Counted from the stretch's first letter, positions 16,695 to 25,330 are shown. The stretch: 64,000 nucleotides of DNA from Nocardia huaxiensis (GCF_013744875.1 NZ_CP059399.1:5518001-5582000), one strand, 5' to 3'. The notes: generated from the sequence alone by a model not told the origin. Made by a program: numbers and translations.

Positions 16695-17498
16695 TCAGGT
16701 GGCGGGGATGATGAGCCCGTAGTGGCCGTCGTAGCGGTGGTAGAGGACGCAGCCGCGGTTCAGGTCGTGGTCGTGGAAGAAGACGAAGGGCCACTGGGTC
16801 AGCTCGAGGCGCTCGATCGCACCGGCCAGGTCCGTCGCCGGCGGCGGGGTCAGGCTGACGGTGACCGGCACCGCTCCCGACTCCACGTGGGTGGGGCGCG
16901 GATTCAGCTGGGCCAGACGGTAACCCGTACGCCCGCCCCGGTAGAGGACGCTGTCCTGCCCGGTACCCACCTCGGTGAACAGATGGAAGTCGTAGTCCAT
17001 GAGTTCCATGTCGAAGGCGGCCTCATCACAGTTGGCGGCTGCCAGGGTGAAGGTCTTGCGACGGATCACCTCGCGCTGCTCCACGGGGCGGGGAAAGTAC
17101 GACAGCGCACGGCGCGGCATATCGCCGTGCCGCCATTCGTGCGGACCGGGCTGGGTGCGCCTGCCGCGTGCGGCTTCCCAATGGCGTGCCAGGCGCTGCA
17201 GCCGCGTCTTGAGCCGGTCCGCGAGACCGTCGATCGCCTCCCGAGTGGTGCTCGCGGCCACCTGCACTCGCACGGTTCGCCCGGCGGTGTGCACATTCGC
17301 CTGCGCGACAATCGGATTCGCCATGGCCGGATCGGGGTGACCGGTGAGCCGCACCCGGGCGGACTCCACCGGTTCGGGGGCGAACTCCAGGGCGCGGCCG
17401 ATCTTTTCCCGGGTGTAGTCCGCTCCAGCGGCGGATACGTGTTGGTCGGCCGAGACCCGAAGGATCGAACCCAGTTCCGACGAACGCTGCGACAGCAT
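16695..17498 (-). CDS. Ribosome hibernation/dormancy translation inhibitor (Rv0079-like, HPF family)
   Basis: A 267-residue protein. The N-terminal S30AE-like domain (residues about 20-110: VRLTGHPDPAMANPIVAQA, AIDGLADRLKTRLQRLAR) should bind the 30S subunit. Two consecutive copies of the HPF C-terminal dimerisation domain follow: RRKTFTLAAANCDEAAFDME...LFTEVGTGQDSVLYR, and WPFVFFHDHDLNRGCVLYHR...YGLI. Length and layout match M. tuberculosis Rv0079, the DosR-regulated translation inhibitor. ATG 17498 has a perfect AAAGGAGG site. A DosR-like box lies 52 bp upstream, inside the end of the preceding gene. It likely silences or stores ribosomes under hypoxia. Confidence 0.88.
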   Translation of the reverse strand: MLSQRSSELGSILRVSADQHVSAAGADYTREKIGRALEFAPEPVESARVRLTGHPDPAMANPIVAQANVHTAGRTVRVQVAASTTREAIDGLADRLKTRLQRLARHWEAARGRRTQPGPHEWRHGDMPRRALSYFPRPVEQREVIRRKTFTLAAANCDEAAFDMELMDYDFHLFTEVGTGQDSVLYRGGRTGYRLAQLNPRPTHVESGAVPVTVSLTPPPATDLAGAIERLELTQWPFVFFHDHDLNRGCVLYHRYDGHYGLIIPAT

Positions 17499-17529
17499 AC
17501 GAAAACCTCCTTTCGCTCGACTGTGTCAG

Positions 17530-18609
17530 CTATCGGGTTCCCGGAGAGAGAGCCGAAAGTCCTTGGCCGCCCGACCCTTCGGCCTCCACCGCACTTGCCG
17601 CACCCGCTCGGCCCGGCGTGCGGTCCGGCCGCTGTCCCGGCCCGCGCGCAGCGGCGCCGGCGTCGAGGGAGCGCCCCAGCGCCATGATCCGGTCGACCGT
17701 GTCGCCGTGGCGGGCCAGGAATTCTTCGCGTGCCCTGCCGCGGCGGAAGGTGATGAATGCCTTGCCCGTGTGCAGCTGCCAGGTGTGCCAGAACACCATC
17801 GGCACCATGAGCACGAAATTCACTGCGCCCCAGATGATCCAGACCCGTTCGTCGAACCATCCGTCGGAGGGCATGACGGTCGGGAAGATGTTGTAGACGC
17901 CGATCACCAGCATGAGCACCGGCAGCGTGTAGATGCGCGCCATGATGTAGAGCTCGGGCCGGCGCATGACCAGCGGATAGATCTCGGCGACGGCGAGAAT
18001 GCAGATGCTGGCGGCGAAGTGCTCCTCCTGCGGCGGGTAGCCGCCGTAGGTGAAGCACAGGTTCCACGAGGTGTAGACGAAGTTCCAGGCCACCGTCGTG
18101 TAGGCGATGAGTTCGGCATGGCGGTCGGCGGTGAGCTGCCAGAAGCGCGGGCTGTACGGGATGGTCAAGCACAGGCCCAGGCCGACGGCGGCATTCCAGT
18201 AGTTGCCGATCTCGACGTCGCGCAGGGTGGCCTCGGTGATGTTGAGGAACAGAATTCCGTACGGGAACCAGAGGAATCGCGGATTTCGCAGCAACTCCCA
18301 TACCCGGCCCGGCCGCTGTTCGGCCATCGACACCCGCATGGCGCCGACGACGGTCAGCGGAATGAGCACGGACAGGATCTTCGCCCAGGAGAACCAGTTG
18401 ATCAGCCCGATATCGCGGCCGGGTCCCCAGATCCACAGGGGGAAGGTCAGAATCGATAGTCCCCACACCCACATCGAGGCACGGGGATGCTGCTGCATGT
18501 AGCGCACGATCGCCCACAGGATCGCGCAGAACACCAGCATCGACACGGCGGTGAGCCAGGTGAACGGCGCCGGATCGCCGGTCACCGCTTCGGAGGCGGC
18601 TGTGATCAT
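17530..18609 (-). CDS. Polytopic membrane protein (probably DUF5692 family)
   Basis: A 359-residue protein with about eight hydrophobic helices separated by short loops (for example FTWLTAVSMLVFCAILWAIV, ILSVLIPLTVVGAMRV, YIMARIYTLPVLMLVIGVYN) and a polar, Gly/Ala-rich C-terminal tail of about 70 residues. From memory it resembles DUF5692 proteins, whose role is unknown. ATG 18609 follows GAAGGGCC. A good DosR-like box is 64 bp upstream. The hibernation factor gene begins 31 bp after its stop, giving an operon. Confidence 0.75.
   Translation of the reverse strand: MITAASEAVTGDPAPFTWLTAVSMLVFCAILWAIVRYMQQHPRASMWVWGLSILTFPLWIWGPGRDIGLINWFSWAKILSVLIPLTVVGAMRVSMAEQRPGRVWELLRNPRFLWFPYGILFLNITEATLRDVEIGNYWNAAVGLGLCLTIPYSPRFWQLTADRHAELIAYTTVAWNFVYTSWNLCFTYGGYPPQEEHFAASICILAVAEIYPLVMRRPELYIMARIYTLPVLMLVIGVYNIFPTVMPSDGWFDERVWIIWGAVNFVLMVPMVFWHTWQLHTGKAFITFRRGRAREEFLARHGDTVDRIMALGRSLDAGAAARGPGQRPDRTPGRAGAASAVEAEGSGGQGLSALSPGTR
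17550..17563. promoter_or_regulatory. DosR-like box inside upstream coding end (GAGCCGAAAGTCCT)
   Basis: Matches 10 of 14 core positions. It lies 52-65 bp before the hibernation factor start, within the last codons of the upstream membrane protein gene, so the hibernation factor may have its own regulated promoter. Confidence 0.45.
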
Positions 18610-18672
18610 GGTCGGCCCTTCGGTTGTCGCGTTGATCGCTTCAGCAAACAACGAGCACACCGGGTGGGCACA

Positions 18673-18686
18673 GGGACCAAATGCCC
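18673..18686. promoter_or_regulatory. DosR-like box (GGGACCAAATGCCC)
   Basis: Matches 12 of 14 core positions with a perfect left half, 64 bp before the start of the leftward membrane protein gene (18609). A single perfect half-site (AAGTCCC) follows near 18701. Confidence 0.65.
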
Positions 18687-18741
18687 CGGCAAGAAATCGG
18701 AAGTCCCGATCGCACCCCGTCGTCGACGTCGCGACGGCGAG

Positions 18742-19755
18742 CTACGACGGGACGAGCACGGCTGCCCCGGCGAACCGCCCGTGCGACAGATCCCGCAGCG
18801 CCCGATCCGCGTGCGCGAGTTCGTAGGGGTGCACGGTCACCTCGAGACGGTGCGTGCCCGCGAAGTCCAGGAAGTCGCGCGCGTCGCGGCGCGTGTTGGC
18901 GGTGACGGAGCGAATCTCGCGTTCCTGGAACAGATGTCGCTGATAGTTCAGCACCGGGACATCGCTGAGATGGATGCCCGCGATGGACAGCACACCCCCG
19001 CGGTCGAGTGCGGCCATGGCCGGTGGCACCAGGTCGCCGACGGGCGCGAACAGGATCGCCGAGTCCAACGGGACCGGAGGCGGATCCGCGGCCCCCTGCG
19101 CGGAGGCCGCACCGAGGGCCAGCGCCAGCCGCTGCGACGGCTCGTCCCGGGTCATCACATGCACCTCCGCGCCCCGCGCCAGCGCCACCTGCGCCGCCAG
19201 GTGCGCACTGCCGCCGAATCCGTAGATGCCCAGACGCCCGCCGGCGGGCAGCGCTGCCCGCTGCAGCGCCCGGTAGCCGATGATGCCCGCGCACAGCAGC
19301 GGCGCGAGCTCGGCATCGTCATAGCCGTGCGGCAGCGGGAGCGCGAAAGCCGCTGGCACCACCGCTAATTCGGCGTAACCGCCATCGGCGTCCCAGCCGG
19401 TGTACCGCGATTCGGGGCACAGATTCTCGTCGCCGCGCAGGCAGAACCGGCACCGCCCGCAGGTGTGCCGCAGCCAGGCGATACCGACCCGGTCACCGAC
19501 CGCGAACTCCTCCCCCGAGTCGGCCCCGAGCGCGACCACCTCGCCGACCACCTCGTGTCCGGGCACCACATCGGGCCGATGCACCGCCAGATCCCCTTCG
19601 GCCACATGCAGATCCGTCCGGCACACCCCACACGCCAGCACCCGCACCAGCAGCTCACCGGCGCCCGGCTGCGGCGCGGTCATCCGCTCGAACGACAGGG
19701 GTCCACCGTCGATCGGACCGGGTTTGCTCACCCGCCACGCGTTCATCGACGTCAT
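18742..19755 (-). CDS. Zinc-dependent alcohol dehydrogenase
   Basis: A 337-residue medium-chain dehydrogenase. Catalytic zinc ligands appear in CGVCRTDLH and GHE; the structural zinc site is the four-Cys segment [15 protein letters not shown]. The NAD(P)-binding Rossmann motif is [10 protein letters not shown]. It oxidises alcohols or reduces aldehydes in the cytosol; the substrate is not predictable. ATG 19755 follows GGAGGAGG, which decides the start over longer in-frame options. It faces away from the ABC1 kinase gene across a 462-bp gap. In the cluster it could recycle NADH by fermentation-like reduction (inference). Confidence 0.9.
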   Translation of the reverse strand: MTSMNAWRVSKPGPIDGGPLSFERMTAPQPGAGELLVRVLACGVCRTDLHVAEGDLAVHRPDVVPGHEVVGEVVALGADSGEEFAVGDRVGIAWLRHTCGRCRFCLRGDENLCPESRYTGWDADGGYAELAVVPAAFALPLPHGYDDAELAPLLCAGIIGYRALQRAALPAGGRLGIYGFGGSAHLAAQVALARGAEVHVMTRDEPSQRLALALGAASAQGAADPPPVPLDSAILFAPVGDLVPPAMAALDRGGVLSIAGIHLSDVPVLNYQRHLFQEREIRSVTANTRRDARDFLDFAGTHRLEVTVHPYELAHADRALRDLSHGRFAGAAVLVPS

Positions 19756-19925
19756 ATCGGCATCCTCCTCCGTACGACTCACAGTCCCGACCGCCCAGCC
19801 GGCACGACCGGCCACGCACGTCGCGATGCCACACCGTCCGCGGTAGGGAAGGGCTCGGCCCCTACTCACTGTCGCACGGGCATCCGCGCCGCAGGTGCCC
19901 GGCCTGTTCGCAGCGCATCTCGCAT

Positions 19926-19959
19926 CGCGGTCCGCGTCACGTCCGCGACGCGGACCGCG
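19926..19959. repeat. 13-bp perfect inverted repeat in divergent gap
   Basis: CGCGGTCCGCGTC (19926-19938) and GACGCGGACCGCG (19947-19959) pair perfectly around an 8-nt loop. It lies in the gene-free stretch 19756-20217 between the ADH and ABC1 kinase genes. Each arm contains GGTCC/GGACC but not in DosR-box spacing. It may be a dimeric-regulator operator or an RNA hairpin. Apart from this and the box at 20085, I see nothing in the stretch. Confidence 0.5.
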
Positions 19960-20084
19960 GTGTGCAACTCATCGAATCCTCCCAGTGGTGAAAATGAGTA
20001 CAGCACGGTCGATTCCACCGGCATTCTCGATCAGTCGACAGAGCCGTTCGGCAGTGCGACGCCGCGACGATCGACCCATCCCCG

Positions 20085-20098
20085 AGGACCGAAGTCCC
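20085..20098. promoter_or_regulatory. DosR-like box (AGGACCGAAGTCCC)
   Basis: Matches 12 of 14 core positions with a perfect right half. It lies 120 bp before the ABC1 kinase start at 20218. Confidence 0.62.
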
Positions 20099-20217
20099 CG
20101 ACCGTCACCGCATTTCCCGCACGCCGGCCGTCCGACCGGCACTGCTGACCGAGGACCCTCGACACCGCCGCCCATATCCCCTATGTCGGCGGCCCGCGAT
20201 CGGCGACCGTGTAGGCC

Positions 20218-21795
20218 ATGGACACCGCGCACCTGCACCGAGTCGGCTACCGCGCCCGGCTGACCCGCGCCTCCCAGATCACCCGGGTGCTGTGGAACAG
20301 CGAAACCGACTGGCTCACCGACGCATTGAGTGTGCGCGAATGCGGCTCGGTGCGCTGCCGGCTGCGGTGCGCGGCGGGCGTCCACCAGTGCCCGCACCAC
20401 CAGGCGCTGGAACGGCCACTGCCCGAACGCATTCGGGAGGTCCTCGAACAGCTCGGGCCCACCTTCGTCAAACTCGGGCAGATGCTCGCGCTGCGGCCGG
20501 ACTATCTGCCGCTGCCTTACGCCCAGGCCCTGCAACGCCTGCACACGCACGCGGAACCCTTCGGCGCCGACGCCGCCTGCCGGACCATCGAAACCGAACT
20601 CGGGCGACCCATCGAGCGGTTGTTCCGCGACTTCGATCCGCAACCCTTCGCCGCCGCCTCGCTTTCGCAGGTGCACCGCGCCGAACTGCCCGACGGGCGG
20701 CCGGTCGCGGTGAAGGTGCAGCGCCCCGATATCGCCGATCTGGTCGCCCGGGACCTGGCGCTGCTGCGCTGGCTGGCGGGCACGGTCGAGCGGCGGCAGC
20801 CCGGCGCCCTCGGTTTCCGGCCCACCGAAGCCGTGGACGAATTGGCCGCCTACACCACCCGGGAACTCGACTTCCGGCGTGAGGCAGCGGTTTCCGAGCA
20901 GATGCGGCACAATGCCGCGGTGGACAAGCGGCTGGTCGTGCCCGCCGTGCACCGCACCTGGAGCACCGCCCGGGTCCTGACCACCGAGTTCATCGACGGA
21001 ATACCGCCCGCCCCGGCGGCAGAGCTCACCGCGGCCGGCTTCAAGCCGGACAAAGTGCTCAATGCGGGGGCCAGCTGGATGGTGCGGCAGCTGTTCACCG
21101 ACGGCCTGTTCCACGCCGACCCACACCCCGGCAATATTCTGCTGCTGCCCGGAAACCGGGTGTGCCTCTTGGACTTCGGCATGTTCGGACGCCTCGACCG
21201 CACCCAGCGCCGCCGCATGGGACTCATGCTGCTGGCCTTGATCAGCGGCGATTACAACGCGGTCGGCACTCAACTGCTGCGCATGTCGACCCTGCGGCCG
21301 GGCGCGGACCCGCGCGGTTTCCGCGACGCCGTCGCCGAAGTGGTGGAGGACTGGTACGAGGCCGAATCCGGGATGACCGCGGCCCAATTGCTGCTGCGCG
21401 ACCTGGGATTGGGCGGCGCGTTCGGCATCGTGTTCCCGCGCGAGCTCATGCTGCTGTGCCGGTCATTGGTCACCCTGGAATCCACCGCCCGGGTGGTCCG
21501 CCCCGATCTCGACCTGTCGGCGTTGTTCCGGCCGCTGCTGCCGCAGCTGTTGCTGGCCTTGGCCCCGACCCCGGGAAACCTGTGGGCGACAGTGCGCGAG
21601 CAGCGCATCGACTATCTGGCGTTGGTTCTGGATCTGCCCGATCTGGTCGTCGAGGTCGCGGACGCGCTGCGGCATCGCGGTGTCCTCGACCAGCTGAGCA
21701 CGGTGGCCGCAGCGCCCCCGCCGCGGGACTGGCTGCCCGCCCTGGCGGCACTGGCGACCGGCGGCTGGCTCGTCAGACGAGTCGCAGGCCGGTGA
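20218..21795 (+). CDS. ABC1/UbiB-family atypical kinase
   Basis: A 525-residue protein with the UbiB/ADCK fold. It shows the KxGQ-type motif VKLGQMLALRPD (residues about 83-94), the family-specific Ala-rich ATP loop AAASLSQVHRA, AVKVQRPD, the catalytic HADPHPGN and metal-binding LDFGMFG. UbiB-type proteins support quinone or isoprenoid-lipid metabolism. Here it may act on menaquinone or membrane lipids (inference). The C-terminus is weakly hydrophobic and could touch the membrane. ATG 20218 lacks a clear SD. A DosR-like box is upstream. Its 3' end overlaps the convergent PPOX gene by 23 bp. Confidence 0.86.
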   Translation: MDTAHLHRVGYRARLTRASQITRVLWNSETDWLTDALSVRECGSVRCRLRCAAGVHQCPHHQALERPLPERIREVLEQLGPTFVKLGQMLALRPDYLPLPYAQALQRLHTHAEPFGADAACRTIETELGRPIERLFRDFDPQPFAAASLSQVHRAELPDGRPVAVKVQRPDIADLVARDLALLRWLAGTVERRQPGALGFRPTEAVDELAAYTTRELDFRREAAVSEQMRHNAAVDKRLVVPAVHRTWSTARVLTTEFIDGIPPAPAAELTAAGFKPDKVLNAGASWMVRQLFTDGLFHADPHPGNILLLPGNRVCLLDFGMFGRLDRTQRRRMGLMLLALISGDYNAVGTQLLRMSTLRPGADPRGFRDAVAEVVEDWYEAESGMTAAQLLLRDLGLGGAFGIVFPRELMLLCRSLVTLESTARVVRPDLDLSALFRPLLPQLLLALAPTPGNLWATVREQRIDYLALVLDLPDLVVEVADALRHRGVLDQLSTVAAAPPPRDWLPALAALATGGWLVRRVAGR

Positions 21796-22264
21796 CGATC
21801 GACGGCTCGATGGCGATGACGCTGTCCAGGTGGCCGGCCACCCAGGGATCGAGTAGTCGCTCGTAGTGGGCGATGCGGTCCGGATCGGTGACAGGGCGGG
21901 CGAATCCGGTGGCCACGACCGACCATCCGGTGTGACTCACCGGGTCGATGTCATCGGCTTCGAAGGCCACGACCACATTCGTGCGATCGTCGGTCACGGT
22001 GGTGAAGCGGGCGGTCAGGCGATTGCGGACGACGATGATCTGTCCCTCGTCGATCAGGTGGTACACCGGCCGGATGGCGGGCAGCGCGTCCTGGGTGAAA
22101 ACGACACGTCCGAAGGGCACGGCGGCCAGCAGTCGCATCGACTCGTCCCAGTCGAGTTCGACGACCCGGCGGCCGGCCCGATGGCCGACGCCGATCGGGG
22201 TCGGGTGGGCGGCGAACGACGACGCCGGATTCGCCGCGGACGACAGTGACTCGGACGAACCCAC
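21773..22264 (-). CDS. Pyridoxamine 5'-phosphate oxidase-family (PPOX) protein
   Basis: A 163-residue split-barrel flavin/F420-type protein. Diagnostic stretches are VPFGRVVFTQDALPAIRPVYHLIDEG, FEADDIDP and GWSVVATGFARPVTD (the last ones as separate conserved strands). Such proteins bind FMN, F420 or haem and reduce small substrates. GTG 22264 is chosen because AAGGAGG lies 10 bp before it. A strong DosR-like box (12 of 14) is 78 bp upstream. M. tuberculosis has comparable small PPOX proteins, some hypoxia-induced. It converges with the ABC1 kinase gene. Confidence 0.84.
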   Translation of the reverse strand: MGSSESLSSAANPASSFAAHPTPIGVGHRAGRRVVELDWDESMRLLAAVPFGRVVFTQDALPAIRPVYHLIDEGQIIVVRNRLTARFTTVTDDRTNVVVAFEADDIDPVSHTGWSVVATGFARPVTDPDRIAHYERLLDPWVAGHLDSVIAIEPSIVTGLRLV

Positions 22265-22341
22265 GCGGCAGCGACCTCCTTGGTCGACTAGTTTCTCGGT
22301 ACTCGATATTCCATGAGACCAGCGTGGCGCCGTTCCTGGCA

Positions 22342-22355
22342 GGGCCGAAGGTCCC
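22342..22355. promoter_or_regulatory. DosR-like box (GGGCCGAAGGTCCC)
   Basis: Matches 12 of 14 core positions, with both outer GGG/CCC arms perfect. It lies 78 bp before the PPOX start (22264). Confidence 0.65.
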
Positions 22356-22400
22356 CGGTCACCTACGCCAGGTGTACCCCCGGGCGCTTCGGGCCGCGGC

Positions 22401-23465
22401 TCAGCCATGGTCGATCAGATGGTCGCGCCCGACGATTCGGAGCAGGAACACACCGGTCACGGCCGCCATCACGGCCGCCATCAGCAGACCGCCCAGGAGC
22501 CCGATGAGACCGACCAGCACAGCCGGCTGACCGGGTTGCCACAGTGGGGTCGTCACCAGGGTGAAGGCAAGCAATCCGGTGATCCAGCCCACCACATTCG
22601 CCCAGATCCACAGTGCCGCGCGGTGGCTACGGCTCCGCAGTATCAGCCACTGCGCCGTGCCGATCGAAAACACCAGCACGGTGGCGCCGACCGCGATCAC
22701 CGGCGCCTGCACCAGTGGCGGCCACTCGCTGATTCGATCGCCGAACAGCACGGGGACAACCCCGATCGCCCAGGCGAACACCGCGGCCGCAGCCGTCACG
22801 AGGGTCCAGTTCCGCACCGGGAATCCGGGCAGCACCGACCGCAGCACGCCGGCCTGGAACCAGCCCAGCACGGTGCCCTCGATCGCGCCCGCGGCCAGCA
22901 GCGCGACCGCCAGCACCCACGGCGCGGCGTCCGCGGCCAGCGCTCCCGCCAGCGCGGGGGCGGCGAAACCCAGCAGCTCACCGAGCGTTACCCGGCGAAA
23001 CCACCTCCGCCACAAGTCTTCTCGCGTGTCGGCGGGCTGCTGCGCCGGAACGGGGTGCGGGGTGCGCACGTCGATCACCACATACGGGTCGACCGAATCG
23101 AGCTGCGCGTTGCGATGTGCGCTCTGATAGATCGCCCCGACCTCCTCGTGTTCCAGCGTTCCCGGCATCGCGAGCCGCCCGGTCCCGGACAGCCACTGCC
23201 CGTCGAGCCGGATCGACACCGGGTGCGGGGAACGGAAATTGCGCCACCACCGCTTCGCCTCCGCATTGCCGACGCGGACGGCCACGCTGTCACCCGTCCG
23301 CACATACGACACCGGCAAGGCGATGTGGCGGCCCGAACGCCGGCCCTGATATCGCAGTTCGCCCACGCTGTGGCCGAGCCCCACGGGCAGACGCAACGCC
23401 ATCAGCACCGTCGATGCGCCGATACCCGGTGTTTCGAATTTGGTGGTCACCATTGCCTCCGGCAT
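22401..23465 (-). CDS. Deazaflavin-type nitroreductase domain fused to a membrane domain
   Basis: A 354-residue protein. Residues about 10-140 resemble the DUF385/Ddn F420-dependent nitroreductase barrel (LRYQGRRSGRHIALPVSYV, RWWRNFRSPHPVSIRLDGQW). Residues about 165-354 contain about six hydrophobic helices (TLGELLGFAAPALAGALAA and others). The fusion would place an F420- or flavin-binding barrel at the membrane, possibly for quinone chemistry (inference). ATG 23465 is taken; ATG 23453 with GGAGG only a few bases away is the alternative. A DosR-like box lies 60 bp upstream in the gap shared with the divergent flavodoxin gene. Confidence 0.78.
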   Translation of the reverse strand: MPEAMVTTKFETPGIGASTVLMALRLPVGLGHSVGELRYQGRRSGRHIALPVSYVRTGDSVAVRVGNAEAKRWWRNFRSPHPVSIRLDGQWLSGTGRLAMPGTLEHEEVGAIYQSAHRNAQLDSVDPYVVIDVRTPHPVPAQQPADTREDLWRRWFRRVTLGELLGFAAPALAGALAADAAPWVLAVALLAAGAIEGTVLGWFQAGVLRSVLPGFPVRNWTLVTAAAAVFAWAIGVVPVLFGDRISEWPPLVQAPVIAVGATVLVFSIGTAQWLILRSRSHRAALWIWANVVGWITGLLAFTLVTTPLWQPGQPAVLVGLIGLLGGLLMAAVMAAVTGVFLLRIVGRDHLIDHG

Positions 23466-23524
23466 GCCTCGATCCCGATCGCTCCGTCGTTGCCGATCAT
23501 GCGCCGGTCGGGCGGGCCGCCCCA

Positions 23525-23538
23525 GGATCGAAAGTCCC
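23525..23538. promoter_or_regulatory. DosR-like box (GGATCGAAAGTCCC)
   Basis: Matches 11 of 14 core positions, with a perfect right half. It sits between the divergent membrane-nitroreductase (start 23465) and flavodoxin (start 23660) genes. Confidence 0.6.
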
Positions 23539-23659
23539 TCCCACCGTTGCCTTTCGGACCCGATCAGCACCGTCCACCCGGCGGCCCGGGTCATTGGTCC
23601 CGCAGCGCGCGGGTCGTGCGCCTCTGCCGCCCGATCACCGGTGCGGCCACGCTGAATTC

Positions 23660-24205
23660 ATGGCAACGCACAGCATCCATGCCGTGGTCCTGTACGCGTC
23701 AGCGCAGGGGTCGACACGGGAGATCGCCCATTTCATCGGGTTACAGTTGCGCTCGCGCGGTGCGCTGGTCGAGGTCGCCGATATCGAGGAGGCGCCGGCA
23801 CTGTCCGGCTTCAACGCCGTCATCATCGGCAGCGCCATCCACAATATGGCGTGGCTGCCCGCGGCGGCCGACTATGTGCGCACCCACCGCGACGATCTGA
23901 ACAGCCGCGATGTCTGGCTGTTCAGCGTGGGCCTGGGCCCCGCGCTGCGCGGCCCGATCGGACGGTGGTTCGGCAGACAGGTGCCGAGTCGTATTGCCGC
24001 CCTGCGTGATTCGGTGGCACCAAGGGGCTATCGGAGCTTCGCGGGCCGTATCGAGCGTTCCGGACCGTGGTGGGTGCACTGGGTCTATGTCGCCATGGGC
24101 GGTGGCCGCTACGGGGACCTGCGGGACTGGGAGTCCATCCTCGCCTGGTCCGAGACGATCGCCGGCGAGCTCCGGCTGTCCGACGCTGCTTCGACACATC
24201 AGTGA
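23660..24205 (+). CDS. Flavodoxin-domain protein (HemG-like)
   Basis: A 181-residue flavodoxin-fold protein. The FMN phosphate loop is YASAQGSTREIA (residues about 12-23), followed by IIGSAIHNMAWLP and WLFSVGLGP, as in menaquinone-dependent protoporphyrinogen oxidase-like proteins. It probably carries FMN and shuttles electrons. It is a clear paralogue of the protein at 42743-43300. No ribosome site is visible before ATG 23660, so the mRNA may be leaderless. The CBS-BON gene begins 9 bp after its stop, giving an operon. A DosR-like box lies 122 bp upstream. Confidence 0.86.
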   Translation: MATHSIHAVVLYASAQGSTREIAHFIGLQLRSRGALVEVADIEEAPALSGFNAVIIGSAIHNMAWLPAAADYVRTHRDDLNSRDVWLFSVGLGPALRGPIGRWFGRQVPSRIAALRDSVAPRGYRSFAGRIERSGPWWVHWVYVAMGGGRYGDLRDWESILAWSETIAGELRLSDAASTHQ

Positions 24206-24214
24206 GGTGACCTC

Positions 24215-24792
24215 ATGCACGCACGCGACGTGCTCAGCCGTCCGGTGGTGACGGCCCATCCGGAAACCCCGGTCCGCGAAGCGATCTCGCTTCTCACCGG
24301 ACACCACTTCGCCGCCCTTCCCGTGGTGGACGACCAGGGCCGCGTGGTGGGCGTCTTCTCCGAGTCCGACGCCCTCTCCGTCATCGGCCACCTGGATACG
24401 GCCACCGTCGCGGCGGTCATGACCGTCCCGGTCGAGGTCGTCACTCCCGGCACCGACACTTCCGCCATCGCCTCGCGCATGCTCACCGGACAACTGCGGT
24501 CCATGCCGGTGGTGGAGGCTGCCTGCTCGTCGGCATCGTGGCGCGCAGCGACCTGCTGCGCGCTCTGATCCGCGACGACACCACCGTCGAGGCCCGGATC
24601 CGCGCCCTGCTCGACGACTACGCGGGCAGCCGCCGCCAGTGGAGCATCGAGGCCGTCGACGGCCGCGTCACCATCCGCGGCCTGTTCGCCGACGACACCG
24701 AGGAGCAGGTGGTGGCGGCGCTCGCGCACACGGTGGTGGGCGCGGGGCATGTCGAACTCGTCGACGACGCCACCGCCCTGCCCGAACGCTGA
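24215..24792 (+). pseudogene. CBS-pair/BON protein with one-base frameshift
   Basis: From ATG 24215 (GAGGTGA upstream) the frame encodes a first CBS domain (VLSRPVVTAHPETPVREA, VVGVFSESDAL) and most of a second (VMTVPVEVVTPGTDTS, MPVV). Near 24513-24517 the frame shifts: the expected continuation LLVGIVARSDLLRAL is read one frame over and runs on to 24792 through a BON domain (VDGRVTIRGLFADD). One missing base in the GGTGGAGGCTG stretch explains it. CBS pairs sense adenosyl ligands; BON domains often bind membranes. M. tuberculosis Hrp1 (DosR regulon) is a CBS pair without BON. It could be a true mutation or a sequencing error. Confidence 0.8.
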
Positions 24793-24818
24793 CCCGCCGC
24801 CGAGTCAGCGTCGGCGGG
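24793..24818. terminator. Hairpin between convergent genes
   Basis: CCCGCCG (24793-24799) pairs with CGGCGGG (24812-24818). It lies directly at the ends of the rightward CBS-BON gene and the leftward membrane gene (stop 24805) and could terminate both. No T tract is present, as is usual in high-GC actinobacteria. Confidence 0.4.
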
Positions 24819-25221
24819 CCGCCCGGCTCCGCAGCGCCATGCCCAGCGCCGGCACAGCCGCGCCGAACACGACGCTGACCGGCTGCAACCAGCTGAACAC
24901 GTGAATAATCAACAACTGCGCGATGATCCAGCCGATCAGCAGCGTTCCGGCGGCCATCGCCAACTCGGGTGCGCGCCGCTCGCCGCGGGCGACGGCCACC
25001 GCTGCGGCGGTCATGGGCACCGCGACGACCAGCAGCAGCGCGACGCCCGCGAACACCGGACTGTCGAACGGCAGACGCTGTGTCGCAGCGCTTCCCAGGT
25101 CGATCCCGCCACCCGCCAGTCCGAGCGCACCGGCGTAGGCCCATGCCGCGACGAACCCGGATGTCAGCACCAGGACCGACGCCACCGCATCATTGTTTCG
25201 CACATATCGGGTGATAGTCAT
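24805..25221 (-). CDS. Four-helix membrane protein of unknown function
   Basis: A 138-residue protein with four hydrophobic helices (VASVLVLTSGFVAAWAYAGA, PVFAGVALLLVVAVPMTAAA, LAMAAGTLLIGWIIAQLLII and VVFGAAVPALGMAL) and a basic tail RSRAARRR. It starts at ATG 25221 with GAGAGGAAC upstream. It is divergent from the USP gene, and the shared gap contains a strong DosR-like box. I recognise no family; small four-helix proteins of this kind are often annotated as hypothetical. Confidence 0.75.
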   Translation of the reverse strand: MTITRYVRNNDAVASVLVLTSGFVAAWAYAGALGLAGGGIDLGSAATQRLPFDSPVFAGVALLLVVAVPMTAAAVAVARGERRAPELAMAAGTLLIGWIIAQLLIIHVFSWLQPVSVVFGAAVPALGMALRSRAARRR

Positions 25222-25316
25222 GGCGGTACGGTTCCTCTCCAGCGTCTACGGTCGTGACAGGTCGAGTCTGGCCTCCCGACCACGTTGTGCGGCAGTGCAA
25301 TCCGATCCGTCTCCGA

Positions 25317-25330
25317 TGGCCTTTGGTCCC
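25317..25330. promoter_or_regulatory. DosR-like box (TGGCCTTTGGTCCC)
   Basis: Matches 12 of 14 core positions with a perfect right half. It lies 96 bp from the leftward membrane gene start (25221) and 103 bp from the USP start (25433), so it can serve both. Confidence 0.68.
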
